From Allobogoriella alba (GTDB lineage Bacteria; Actinomycetota; Actinomycetes; Actinomycetales; Actinomycetaceae): a DNA stretch of 64,000 bases. The notes beneath the pieces were generated by a model that was not told the DNA's origin, searched no databases, and worked only from the letters and a program-made list of their open reading frames with translations. Of this stretch, positions 45,301 to 53,955 are shown piece by piece. Each line of letters begins with the position of its first letter. The first letter of the stretch is position 1. Both the position numbers and the translations under genes were made by a program. The DNA lies in contig NZ_JBHTCQ010000001.1 in assembly GCF_042665525.1 (NCBI RefSeq), forward strand, positions 1,984,001-2,048,000, in the 5' to 3' direction.

Positions 45301-47227
45301 CCCGGTCCGGGGTGATCTCCTCGATGCGCCACGTCGAGGTGCCCAGCGTGAAGGTGTCCCCGACCCGCGACTCGTAGACCATCTCCTCGTCGAGCTCACC
45401 CACCCGACGTCCGCCACGGCCGCGGGAGGCGGCCGTGACCGCGCCCGTGCGCGCCGCGGCGAGCCCGTCCCGGTCTCCATCGGACGTGACCGGGCCACCG
45501 GCCAGGAAGACCCCGTACATGCCGCGGTCCGGGATCGTGCCACCGGACGTCGTGGCCAGGCGCAGGGCACCGGGCCGTGCGCTGAGCCGGTCGGTACTGC
45601 GGTCCCACACGATGCGCGGCCGTAGCTCGGCGAAGTCCTCGCTCGGATAGCGGCCCGCCAGCATGTCCAGCACCGCGGTCAGGGACCGCTCGCCGAGCGA
45701 GACGTACGGCGCGGCCCGCCGGACCCGTGCGGAGAGCTCCGCGACCGTCAGGTCCTCCACGGCGAGCATCGCCACGACCTGCTGGGCGAGGACGTCGAGC
45801 GGGTTGGCCGGGATGCGGACCTCCTCGATGAGGCCCTCCCTGGCACGCACCGCGGCGACGGCGGAGGGCAGCAGGTCGCCCCGGTGCGTCGGCAGGACCA
45901 CGCCGTGGCTCACCGCGCCCACCTGGTGGCCCGCCCGCCCGATGCGCTGCAGTGCGGCGGCGACCGACGGCGGGGACCCGACCTGGACCACGAGGTCGAC
46001 GGCGCCCATGTCGATGCCGAGCTCGAGCGAGGACGTGGCGATCACGGCACGCAGGCCTCCGGTCTTCAGAGCCGACTCGGTGCGGACGCGCTCCTCCCGG
46101 CTCATGGAGCCGTGGTGGGCGCGTGCCACGGCGGCGTCGTCGACACCCAGCCCGGTGCCGGACTGGCCGGGGATCGCGGCCGCCCAGGCCGAGCCCGCCG
46201 CGTCCAGGACCGCGGCTGCGGAGGTCTCGGCGGAGCGCGCCTGCCACTCCTCGTTGATGCGGGAGGTGAGCCGCTCGGCGGTGCGCCGTCCGTTGGTGAA
46301 GACGATCGTCGAGCGATGCTGCTCGATGAGGTCGACGAGGCGCTCGGTCAGGTGCGGCCACACCGAGGGCTGGCGGTGCCCCTCGTCGTCGGCCAGAGCG
46401 CCGGCGGCGTCCCCGGAGAGGTCGGGCCCCTCGTCCGCGGCGGGGCGTTCGCGGCCGACGGCGCGCAGCGGCGTCGCGGACGGGTCGGCGAGGTCCTCGA
46501 CGGGCACGACGACGTCGACCCGCAGCTCCTTGCTGGAGGGCGGCTGCACCACGCGGACGTGCCGTCCGCCGTCGGCCGGTGGGCGGTGGCCGGCAAGGAA
46601 CGTGGCGACCGTCGGGACGGGGCGGACGGTGGCCGAGAGCCCGACCCGCTGCGCCGGCCGGGGGAGCTGGGCGTCCAGCCGTTCGAGGCTGACCGCGAGG
46701 TGCGCGCCGCGCTTGGTGCCGGCCACCGCGTGCACCTCGTCGACGATGACGGTGGTGACGCCACGCAGCCCCTCCCGGGCGGCCGACGTCAGCACCAGGT
46801 AGAGCGACTCGGGGGTGGTGATGAGGATGTCGGGCGGGTGGGTCGCCATGCGGCGCCGCTCGCTCGCGGGAGTGTCCCCGGTGCGGACCCCCACCCGGAC
46901 GTCGTTGACCGCCGCGCCGAGCCGTCCGGCGGCCTGCGTGATGCCGACCAGCGGGGAGCGCAGGTTCCGTTCGACGTCGGCGGCGAGGGCCTTGAGCGGG
47001 GAGACGTAGACCACCCGGCAGCGCTCCTCGGGCTGTGGGACCTCGCCGGTGAGCATCTGGTCCACCGCCCACAGGAAGGCGGCGAGGGTCTTGCCGGACC
47101 CCGTCGGGGCGACGACGAGGGCGTGCTCACCCGAGGCGACCGCGTCCCAGGCACCCGCCTGGGCGGCCGTCGGCTCGGCGAAGGCGTTCTGAAACCACGC
47201 CGTGGTCGCCTCGGAGAACGGGAGCAC
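42329..47227 (-). CDS. lhr: Lhr-type ATP-dependent DNA helicase
   Basis: Large 3'-5' helicase linked to DNA repair, 1632 aa, somewhat longer than mycobacterial Lhr. Helicase core: Q-type N-terminus, Walker A APTGSGKTLAAF from residue 40, YVSPLKALAADVERNLR, ITTPESLYLVLTSAAR, DEVH at 163-166, GLSATV, ATSSLELGIDMGAVDLVVQV and RIGRAGHQVGAVSHG. After about 870 residues comes the long C-terminal Lhr region, ending with winged-helix-like parts. A hydrophilic insert with a cluster of Asp/Glu is visible near 265-290. The GTG start has no clear Shine-Dalgarno site. It converges with the VOC gene. Confidence 0.96.
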   Translation of the reverse strand: MLPFSEATTAWFQNAFAEPTAAQAGAWDAVASGEHALVVAPTGSGKTLAAFLWAVDQMLTGEVPQPEERCRVVYVSPLKALAADVERNLRSPLVGITQAAGRLGAAVNDVRVGVRTGDTPASERRRMATHPPDILITTPESLYLVLTSAAREGLRGVTTVIVDEVHAVAGTKRGAHLAVSLERLDAQLPRPAQRVGLSATVRPVPTVATFLAGHRPPADGGRHVRVVQPPSSKELRVDVVVPVEDLADPSATPLRAVGRERPAADEGPDLSGDAAGALADDEGHRQPSVWPHLTERLVDLIEQHRSTIVFTNGRRTAERLTSRINEEWQARSAETSAAAVLDAAGSAWAAAIPGQSGTGLGVDDAAVARAHHGSMSREERVRTESALKTGGLRAVIATSSLELGIDMGAVDLVVQVGSPPSVAAALQRIGRAGHQVGAVSHGVVLPTHRGDLLPSAVAAVRAREGLIEEVRIPANPLDVLAQQVVAMLAVEDLTVAELSARVRRAAPYVSLGERSLTAVLDMLAGRYPSEDFAELRPRIVWDRSTDRLSARPGALRLATTSGGTIPDRGMYGVFLAGGPVTSDGDRDGLAAARTGAVTAASRGRGGRRVGELDEEMVYESRVGDTFTLGTSTWRIEEITPDRVLVSPAPGQPGRLPFWKGDAPGRPVELGRALGATTRELLARLPEDGRGDGAGDEEAAREDGAPSGAAAALRDAGLDDWATANLLGYLASQREATGRLPDDRTIVLERFRDELGDWRVVLHSPFGAPVHAPWAMVLAARLREQTGMDVQAAPSDDGIVLRMPDTGEDSGPLDPAALVLEPSEVSGLVVEALAGSAHFAARFREAAARALLLPRRRPDRRQPLWQQRHRSAQLLSVASAHPDFPVVLEAVRECLQDDFDVPALTDLMTAIGRREIRLVEVTTNAPSPYARTLLMGYMAQFLYDDDAPLAERRAAALALDPALLAELVGSDLGDLADLLDPEAVTEVAASVGLRTEASRVSDDEGVVDLVRRLGPLPTAELAERCTEPQQVPAWLDDLTARRRILPVRVAGHEQWAVLEDAARLRDALGTALPPGLPEAVLEPVPDPLGDLLRRHARTNGPFTAQQVADRFGVGVGAVHAPLAELVRTGLLVEGRLDPAGSGEGVEYCDAEVMRRIRRRSLSRLRSEVEPVPPATLGVFAPRWQHVAAAGSAPELRGSDGLLTVVDQLAGALLPASALESLVLPARVRDYRPEMLDELTAAGEVVWAGGGALPGVDGLVTLLPADAVPDLAPPVTDAPDTPLHQHLLAALRSGGGRFFRDLLPPDQVTSEGRPDRTRPEEVLEALWDLVWAGLVTNDTLAPARARLGAGRPTHASRTPSARPRSVRSGLRRGALTRAGLTTGVRPSSVTPPAAAGRWSLLPVPDLPVAAADGAGTPETRTHRVAAATAALLERHGLLVRGAAGLEDVGFGAAYQVLRRLEESGQVRRGYLVEGLGAAQFALPEVVDRLRSDAAALAARREAGGEPRVHLLAATDPANPYGAALTWPPAREGEGHRPGRKAGSVVVLVDGALVLYVERGGRTLLSFEDSPVVLAAAAAALAEAGAAGRLGPLTLRRLDGEEALRHEGALASALRDAGFGPVPQGLRLRTPPARR

Positions 47228-47275
47228 CCGGCCATTGTGCCGTCGGGGGCCGACATGGTGACGTCTCGGCAGTCT

Positions 47276-47291
47276 CGGCCGGGCCCGGCCG
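47276..47291. other. 16-bp perfect palindrome between lhr and the paralogue array
   Basis: CGGCCGGGCCCGGCCG is its own reverse complement. It lies just after the last gene of the array and before the lhr start on the minus strand. A short hairpin or weak terminator is possible. Confidence 0.45.
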
Positions 47292-47296
47292 GCTCG

Positions 47297-48466
47297 TCAG
47301 GGCCCGACCGGGACCTCCACCTGCCAGGTCGCGGTGACCGATCCGGGCTCACCGCTGTCCGGGCGCTGGACGGGCAGGTCGTACTGCAGCTCCGCATGCG
47401 GCCGTTCCGCGTCCTCGGGGATCGGGACGACGATGACCCACTCGGACGACCAGGGATCGGCCTGCATGCCCCAGTCCTGCGCCGTGGCGGTGGCGAACAC
47501 GGTCGCGTCCTCGCCGCCGGTCCGTGCCCGCACCTCGCCCGACTCGTCGTCCACGATCTCCCACTGCACCGAGCGGTCGTCGGCGTCGACGAGCTGGTCG
47601 TCGGCGATGTCGAGACGCAGCCCCATCGTCAGCCACCTGCTGCCCTCGGGCGCCCAGCCGAGGCCGGCCACCCACGGTTCGGTGTCGATGCCGTTGAGGA
47701 AGCAGTTGCCGAGCCCGCGGTCGTACGGGCTGCCGTAGAAGAAGACCCCGGAGTCCTCGGGGATGTACGTGACGAGACCGTCGAGCGGCTGCTCACCCCT
47801 CTCGCAGCCGGACGAGCGAGGCTCCACGGACGGATCGATCGTCTCGAAGCGACCCGCCTCGAGCGTGCCGTCGGCACGGAGGGTCTGGCTCTCGCCGTCG
47901 AAGGTCACGGTCACGGTGGCGTCCGAGCCCGGCCCGTCCACAGCAAGGTAGACGCCGAGGACCGGCAGGATCGGGACGAGCAGCCCGGTGGAGCGTGCCG
48001 GCAGCACCCGTGCGACCTGCGACGACAGGTCGAAGCGCTGCCCGCCGGACTCGATCACGACCTCCGGCAGCACCTGCTCGGCTCCGGGCATCCATGCCGA
48101 GGGGACCATGCTCTCGGTGCCGATCACGACGGGCAGGTAGGCACCGCCCTCCGGGGCCAGGAGCGGCCCGGCGTCCTCCGACGCCCCCGCCGCGTCCGCC
48201 GGCAGCTGCTGGACGGGTTCGCCGAGGTGGATCCCGAGCTGCGCCGTGGGCAGCGTGACGATCTCGGCGTCCCCCGGGACCTGCGTGGTGTAGACCTGGA
48301 AGACCTGCCCGGCCTCCGCCCTCGGTTCGGGTGTGACCGCCTCGACGATGTCCTCGCGCCACACCAGCGCCGCCACCAGGGCCACCGCCACGAGTGCAAC
48401 GGCGAGCGACCAGTACCGCCTCCGGGGCGAGGTCGTCGTGCCGGTCGGGGTCACGCTCTGCGTCAT
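47297..48466 (-). CDS. Membrane-anchored extracytoplasmic protein, FDGESQT family, paralogue 1
   Basis: 389 aa, function unknown; I do not recognise the family. One N-terminal membrane segment (about 18-35), then an exported, probably beta-rich part. Shared blocks: GGAYLPVVIG, ESGGQRFDLS, the invariant FDGESQT starting at F189, a cysteine pair (in GCERG and GNCFLNG), PWVAGLGWAPEGSRW, and a C-terminal block with DPW. The ATG overlaps the stop of the preceding paralogue (ATGA). It is last in a four-gene operon and the most divergent of the set. Confidence 0.8.
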   Translation of the reverse strand: MTQSVTPTGTTTSPRRRYWSLAVALVAVALVAALVWREDIVEAVTPEPRAEAGQVFQVYTTQVPGDAEIVTLPTAQLGIHLGEPVQQLPADAAGASEDAGPLLAPEGGAYLPVVIGTESMVPSAWMPGAEQVLPEVVIESGGQRFDLSSQVARVLPARSTGLLVPILPVLGVYLAVDGPGSDATVTVTFDGESQTLRADGTLEAGRFETIDPSVEPRSSGCERGEQPLDGLVTYIPEDSGVFFYGSPYDRGLGNCFLNGIDTEPWVAGLGWAPEGSRWLTMGLRLDIADDQLVDADDRSVQWEIVDDESGEVRARTGGEDATVFATATAQDWGMQADPWSSEWVIVVPIPEDAERPHAELQYDLPVQRPDSGEPGSVTATWQVEVPVGP

Positions 48467-49515
48467 CGCGTCTCCAGGTCGAGGGTCCAGGTCGCCGGGA
48501 CGTCGAGGCTCGGGTCGGCGAACGGGGTGGGGTAGGTCACGGACAGCTCGGGCATCGGCGCGTCCTCGCGCACCAGGTGGACGGCCCGCCACGGGTCGTC
48601 CACGTGCCGGATCGTATGGGTGCCGGCGGCGTCGTTGAGACGGTGCACGTTCGTCGCCTCCGTGCCGCCTACGGTGACCGTCGGCGGCGGTTCGTCCTCG
48701 GCGCCGATCTGCGGGTGCAGCTCGACGCCGCCGGGTCCCCGCAGCCGCCACGCCGGCTCCAGCACCAGGCTGAGGACCAGCCAGGTGCTGCCCTCGGGCG
48801 CCCAGCCGAGCCCGCCGACCCAGGGCAGGGTGGCCGGGGTGCTCACCCGGCACGTGTACCGCCCGTCCGGGGGCAGGCTCGGGTCGACGTGAACGCCGTC
48901 CGGCAGGGTGGGCGGCCCGCAGTCGTGCTGCCGTGCCGGCGCCGGTTCGCCCAGAACCGCGAAGCGGCCGTCCTCGAGCGTGCCGTCGGGACGAAGCGTC
49001 TGAGACTCGCCGTCGAAGGACACGGTGATCGCCGCGCCGTCCGGCTCGTCGTCGACCGCGAGGTAGAAGCCGCGCTCCTCGAGGACGAGCGTGCCGTCGG
49101 CGCCGAAGGACCGCTCGAGCTCGTCGGTGAGGTCGAAGCGGGTGCCGGCGGCCTCGACGACGAGGCCCGGTTCCACCTGGTCCGCGCCCGGCAGGAGGGT
49201 GGCGTGGAGCGTCTGAGGCATGAACGTCTCGATGCTCACCGGCAGGTAGGACCCGCCGCGGGGTGGGGGCGGCGGACGGTCCTCGGCGTCGCCGTCGCCG
49301 ATCCAGTGGTCCGGTGCCACGGTGACGGGATCCCCGACGACGACCCGGAGCCCGGCGAGCGGCAGCAGCAGCTCGGTGGGCTCGCCGGTGACCAGGTTCG
49401 CCGGCACGGCGACGACGTCACCAGCGTCCGCGAGCTCCTCCCACGGCCGCATCCAGGCCAGTACGCCCGCCACGACGACGACCGCGACGACACCGGTGAG
49501 AACGGCAGGTCTCAT
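48463..49515 (-). CDS. Membrane-anchored extracytoplasmic protein, FDGESQT family, paralogue 2
   Basis: 350 aa, function unknown. Almost no cytoplasmic tail; the membrane segment begins at residue 4 and ends in LAWMRPW. Then GGSYLPVSIE, AAGTRFDLTDEL, FDGESQT from F167, a cysteine pair (HDCGPP and YTCRVS), PWVGGLGWAPEGSTW and a DDPW block near the C-terminus. It has a Pro run (PPPPPRGG) in place of the longer loop of paralogue 1. Both ends overlap neighbours by 4 bp. Its position in the array and shared blocks suggest it works with, or as a variant of, its neighbours. Confidence 0.8.
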   Translation of the reverse strand: MRPAVLTGVVAVVVVAGVLAWMRPWEELADAGDVVAVPANLVTGEPTELLLPLAGLRVVVGDPVTVAPDHWIGDGDAEDRPPPPPRGGSYLPVSIETFMPQTLHATLLPGADQVEPGLVVEAAGTRFDLTDELERSFGADGTLVLEERGFYLAVDDEPDGAAITVSFDGESQTLRPDGTLEDGRFAVLGEPAPARQHDCGPPTLPDGVHVDPSLPPDGRYTCRVSTPATLPWVGGLGWAPEGSTWLVLSLVLEPAWRLRGPGGVELHPQIGAEDEPPPTVTVGGTEATNVHRLNDAAGTHTIRHVDDPWRAVHLVREDAPMPELSVTYPTPFADPSLDVPATWTLDLETR

Positions 49516-50618
49516 CGCAGCACCTCCAGGGGCACTGTCCAGGAGGCGTGCTCGTGCTCGTCGAAGTCGTCGACCGGGAAGGGACCACGGGGTTCTTCCA
49601 CCGGGAAGCCGTAGGTGATCTCGGCGTCCGGAAGTGGCTCGTCCGCGTCGACCGCGGCGACGAAGCGCCAGGGGTTGCCGGCCGAGGTGAGCGGGTCACC
49701 GAGGGTGTCGTCGGCCGGGAACACCGTCTGCGCCTCCGTCCGGCCCAGGTGGACGATGGGAGGCGGAGTGTCGTTCGCGTCCAACCGGTCGCGTGCGATC
49801 TGCACCGCCGCCTCCCACGTGACCGGCGCCAGGGGGCCGGCGGAGGTCACCTCGCGGAAGTAGAAGCTTCCCCGCACGGTGGGGTCGACGTCGCCGACCA
49901 ACCAGGCCTGACCGGCGGGTGCCCAGCCCAGCCCGTGCACCCACGGTGAGAGGCGCGCGGCGAGCACGGTGCAGTCGAAGGGTGGCGGCTCGACGACGTC
50001 CGGGGCGCCGCCCCGGACGCTCTCGGCCACCCGCGCGTCCCCGCACTCGAACGTGCGTTCCTCGAGCGTCCCCTCCAGCGCGTTGCCGACGTCGGCGAAC
50101 CGGCGCGCGTCGACCTCGGTGCCGTCCGCACCGACGGTCAGCGTCTGGGACTCGCCGTCGAACCTGACCGTGATCGTGACGTCGCTCGACCGGTCGCCGG
50201 TCACCAGGTAGTAGGCGCCGTCGTCCGAGCCCGACAGGGTGAACCGCGAGCCACCGGCCGAGACGCCGACGCGGGCCGCCGGTACCTCGCCCGCCCCCGG
50301 CACCGAGAGCACGGCTCGGGCCGACGCCGAGATGGACACCGGGACGAAGGACCCACCCAGCGGCGGGAGGGCCCCGTCGTCGGGGAGACGGTTCCGGGGC
50401 TGCCCGACCCGGATCTCGATCTCCCCGGTGGGGAGGGTGAGCGTGGTGCCGCGTCCGTCCACGTCCGAAGGATCGCCCCGCAGCACCTCCCCGGTGGCTG
50501 CCCGGTTCCAGGGCTGCCACCACGCGAGGCCCCCGACGACGGTGACGAGGAGCACGGCGACGGCGACGACGGCCGTGGTGCGCCCACGGCGCGGTCGTCG
50601 GGGCGACTCGGCCGTCAT
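49512..50618 (-). CDS. Membrane-anchored extracytoplasmic protein, FDGESQT family, paralogue 3
   Basis: 368 aa, function unknown. Basic N-terminus (SPRRPRRGR), membrane segment about 16-33 ending LAWWQPW, then GGSFVPVSIS, SAGGSRFTLS, FDGESQT from F153, cysteine pair (FECGDA and FDCTVL), PWVHGLGWAPAGQAW, and a C-terminal NPWRFVAAVD plus AEITYGFP. The last block is nearly identical to that of paralogue 4, so these two split most recently. Start ATG 50618 overlaps the stop of paralogue 4; the longer open frame to 51119 is a shadow. Confidence 0.8.
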   Translation of the reverse strand: MTAESPRRPRRGRTTAVVAVAVLLVTVVGGLAWWQPWNRAATGEVLRGDPSDVDGRGTTLTLPTGEIEIRVGQPRNRLPDDGALPPLGGSFVPVSISASARAVLSVPGAGEVPAARVGVSAGGSRFTLSGSDDGAYYLVTGDRSSDVTITVRFDGESQTLTVGADGTEVDARRFADVGNALEGTLEERTFECGDARVAESVRGGAPDVVEPPPFDCTVLAARLSPWVHGLGWAPAGQAWLVGDVDPTVRGSFYFREVTSAGPLAPVTWEAAVQIARDRLDANDTPPPIVHLGRTEAQTVFPADDTLGDPLTSAGNPWRFVAAVDADEPLPDAEITYGFPVEEPRGPFPVDDFDEHEHASWTVPLEVLR

Positions 50619-51700
50619 CGCATGTCCTCCAGCGGTTCGGTCCAGGTGGCCCGCAGGTACCCGTCCCGGTCGCCGCCGGCGCCCATGATGGGGAAGCCGT
50701 AGGTGATCTCGGCCTCGGGCAAGGGCTGCGCGGCGTCGACCGCGGCGACGAAGCGCCACGGCAGGTCGGAGTCGGCGTTCAGCTCGTCGTCCCGGGTCGC
50801 GAAGGCGGCGGCGTCGGCGCCGGCGACGCGGACCTCGGGCGGCGGGGTGTCGGTGCCCTCCACCGCGTCCCAGTCGAGGGTCACCGCCTCCGTCCTCGCG
50901 CCGTTCCGCCGCTCGAGCTGCGCGCTGAGGGCGTGGAAGTCCACGTGCCCGACCGCCCACACCTGCCCGTCCGGTGCCCAACCGAGCCGGTTGACCCACG
51001 GCGTCCGGTACACCTCGGCCAGGCGGCAGGCGAGGACGGCCGGACCGCCGTCCTCGACGCGGTGGTAGGTGCCGTCCAGCTCGGGCTCGCCGCAGTCGTG
51101 GTCGAGGTCGTCCTCCCACGCCTCGAGCTCGACGTCGGGTGTCACCTCGGCGAACCTCCCGGCGTCGACGCTCACCCTGCCCGCGCCGTCCCAGATGGCC
51201 GTCTGGGACTCACCGTCGAACGTGACTGTGACGCTGGCTCCGCCCGAGGCACCCGCGACCGCCACGTAGTACAGCTGACCGTCCCGGGGGACCGGGACCG
51301 GGACGTCACCTGCCGTCACCCGCACCTCGAGCGACGGCGTGCCGCCGTCCGGCACGTCGAGCTGCCCGGTGGTGAGGTGTGGTTCGAGGGGAAGGCCCAC
51401 ACTGATCGGGAGGAAAGAACCGCCGCGGGGCGGCGCCTCGTCCCCGGCATGTTCCGGAAGGCGTTCCTGCCGCCGGCCGACCTCGGCGTCGACGGTCGCG
51501 CCGCTGGGAAGGACGAGCTCCACGCGGTCTCCGAGCGCCTCGCTGACCTCGGCCGACCCGGACGCGACGTCGAACACCTGGCCCGGCTCGGCCCGCTCCA
51601 CCCACGGCTGCCACCAGGCCAGCGCGGCCACCAGCGGCACCAGGACCACGAGCACGACCACGGTGGTCGTGCGTCCTCGTGAGGTCCCGGTGCGGCTCAT
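50615..51700 (-). CDS. Membrane-anchored extracytoplasmic protein, FDGESQT family, paralogue 4 (first in operon)
   Basis: 361 aa, function unknown. Short basic tail, membrane segment about 13-29 ending LAWWQPW, then GGSFLPISVG, FDGESQT from F161, cysteine pair (HDCGEP and LACRLA), PWVNRLGWAPDGQVW, and LPWRFVAAVD with AEITYGFP near the end. It lacks the RF element that precedes the FDGESQT strand in the other three. ATG 51700 follows a TANNNT element, so this is the promoter-proximal gene and the transcript is probably leaderless. It is divergent from the DUF3046-recA group. Confidence 0.8.
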   Translation of the reverse strand: MSRTGTSRGRTTTVVVLVVLVPLVAALAWWQPWVERAEPGQVFDVASGSAEVSEALGDRVELVLPSGATVDAEVGRRQERLPEHAGDEAPPRGGSFLPISVGLPLEPHLTTGQLDVPDGGTPSLEVRVTAGDVPVPVPRDGQLYYVAVAGASGGASVTVTFDGESQTAIWDGAGRVSVDAGRFAEVTPDVELEAWEDDLDHDCGEPELDGTYHRVEDGGPAVLACRLAEVYRTPWVNRLGWAPDGQVWAVGHVDFHALSAQLERRNGARTEAVTLDWDAVEGTDTPPPEVRVAGADAAAFATRDDELNADSDLPWRFVAAVDAAQPLPEAEITYGFPIMGAGGDRDGYLRATWTEPLEDMR

Positions 51701-51708
51701 GGTCGAGG

Positions 51709-51714
51709 AGAGTA
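51709..51714 (-). promoter_or_regulatory. -10 element of the four-paralogue operon (leaderless type)
   Basis: On the minus strand TACTCT is followed by 8 nt and ATG 51700. No other promoter-like spacing exists inside the array because the genes overlap. Confidence 0.5.
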
Positions 51715-51791
51715 AGGAGCGGCGACGGCGCGGGGTAGGGGCAGAGCTCCCCATCCGGACGCCGTCCGCCACCAGGTGGCAGGCTGGGCAC

Positions 51792-52019
51792 GTGAGGCAC
51801 TCGGAGTTCTGGCAGGTGGTCGACGAGGTGCTGGGCGAGACCTACGGGCGGTCGGTGGCGCAGGACCTCGTGCTCCCGGGTGCCGGAGGCCGGACGGCGG
51901 TCGAGGCGCTCGACGCCGGTGTCCCGCCACGCCGCGTGTGGGACGCGGTGTGCGACGAGCTGGAGCTCGGCGAGACCGCGCGGTGGCACCACCGCATCGA
52001 TCCGCGGCGACGTCGCTGA
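51792..52019 (+). CDS. DUF3046 protein
   Basis: 75 aa, function unknown. VRHSEFWQVVDEVLGETYGR followed by VLPGAGGRTAVEALDAGVPP and VWDAVCDELELG matches DUF3046, a small actinobacterial family found just upstream of recA, as here. GTG 51792 was chosen because it gives the family N-terminus; the open frame further upstream is antisense to the paralogue operon. The 254-bp interval to recA carries the recA promoter and an SOS box. Confidence 0.85.
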   Translation: MRHSEFWQVVDEVLGETYGRSVAQDLVLPGAGGRTAVEALDAGVPPRRVWDAVCDELELGETARWHHRIDPRRRR

Positions 52020-52069
52020 GTCTCTTCACCCGACCGACGTTCTCGATCGCGGCGTGTCGCACCCGTGAT

Positions 52070-52083
52070 CGAACATCCGTTCG
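52070..52083. promoter_or_regulatory. LexA (SOS) box of recA
   Basis: CGAACATCCGTTCG has perfect arms CGAAC and GTTCG around ATCC and agrees with the Gram-positive SOS consensus CGAACRNRYGTTYG at all but one position. It lies just before the -10 at 52087. Confidence 0.9.
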
Positions 52084-52086
52084 TCG

Positions 52087-52092
52087 TAGTGT
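52087..52092 (+). promoter_or_regulatory. -10 element of the recA promoter
   Basis: TAGTGT fits TANNNT and follows the SOS box by 3 bp. The resulting leader of about 175 nt holds no gene that I can support. Confidence 0.5.
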
Positions 52093-52273
52093 CGTCCACA
52101 GGTGACGACGTCGGCACCTCCTCGTCCACAGCGGCGAGAGAGTGCCCGGCGGATGTCTGTGGTCGGGCATAGCGTCACCTGCAGGTAGCCGTCCGGAGAG
52201 GGCGGGCCCTGCCAAGAGACCAGCCCTGTCCGTCCGAAGGGCCGCGCGGCGGCCCAGGGAGAAGATGATCCAC

Positions 52274-53344
<1,071 letters not shown>

Positions 53345-53345
53345 C

Positions 53346-53948
53346 ATGACCACCCGAGGACCCGGGCGGCGGCGCAGCGGGCGCCGCCGCCCGGACCTGG
53401 AGCCACCGGAGGCGGGCGCCGCTGCGGAGGACGAGGAGCCCGACCACGAGCAGGTCGCCCGGACGATCGCGCTGAACCAGCTGAACGCGGCGCCCCGCAG
53501 CCGCGCCCAGCTCGAGGAGGCCCTCGCCCGGCGGGACGTCCCCGACGACGTCGCCGCCGAGGTGCTCGACCGCTTCACCGAGGTCGGGCTGGTCGACGAC
53601 CAGGCCTACGCGGACATGCTCGTGCGCACCCGGCACGGCGAGCGCGGGCTCGCCCGGCGTGCGCTAGCGGTGGAGCTGCGCCGGAAGGGCATCGCCCCCG
53701 AGGTCGCCGAGGTCGCCCTGGAGCAGGTCGACGGCGACGACGAGCGGGACGCCGCGCGGCGGCTCGTGGAGAAGAAGGCCCGCTCGACGCGCGGGCTCGC
53801 CCCGCAGGTCCGGCGCCGTCGCATGGCCGGCATGCTCGCCCGCAAGGGCTTCGGCGCGGGTGTCGCCATGCGCGTCATCGACGAGGTGCTCGCCGAGGAC
53901 GGCGTCGACCCGGCTGCCGAACCGGGGGAGTGGGACGCGCTCGACTGA
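53346..53948 (+). CDS. recX: RecA regulator RecX
   Basis: Binds RecA filaments and modulates their activity, 200 aa. It has a hydrophilic N-terminus (1-40), then three helical repeats: ALNQLNAAPRSRAQLEEALA, FTEVGLVDDQAYADMLVRTR with GLARRALAVELRRKGIAPEV, and RRRRMAGMLARKGFGAGVAM. ATG 53346 begins one base after the recA stop, so it is co-expressed and presumably also SOS-induced. It converges with the glutamate transporter operon at a 7-bp gap. Confidence 0.95.
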   Translation: MTTRGPGRRRSGRRRPDLEPPEAGAAAEDEEPDHEQVARTIALNQLNAAPRSRAQLEEALARRDVPDDVAAEVLDRFTEVGLVDDQAYADMLVRTRHGERGLARRALAVELRRKGIAPEVAEVALEQVDGDDERDAARRLVEKKARSTRGLAPQVRRRRMAGMLARKGFGAGVAMRVIDEVLAEDGVDPAAEPGEWDALD

Positions 53949-53955
53949 GCTCGCG

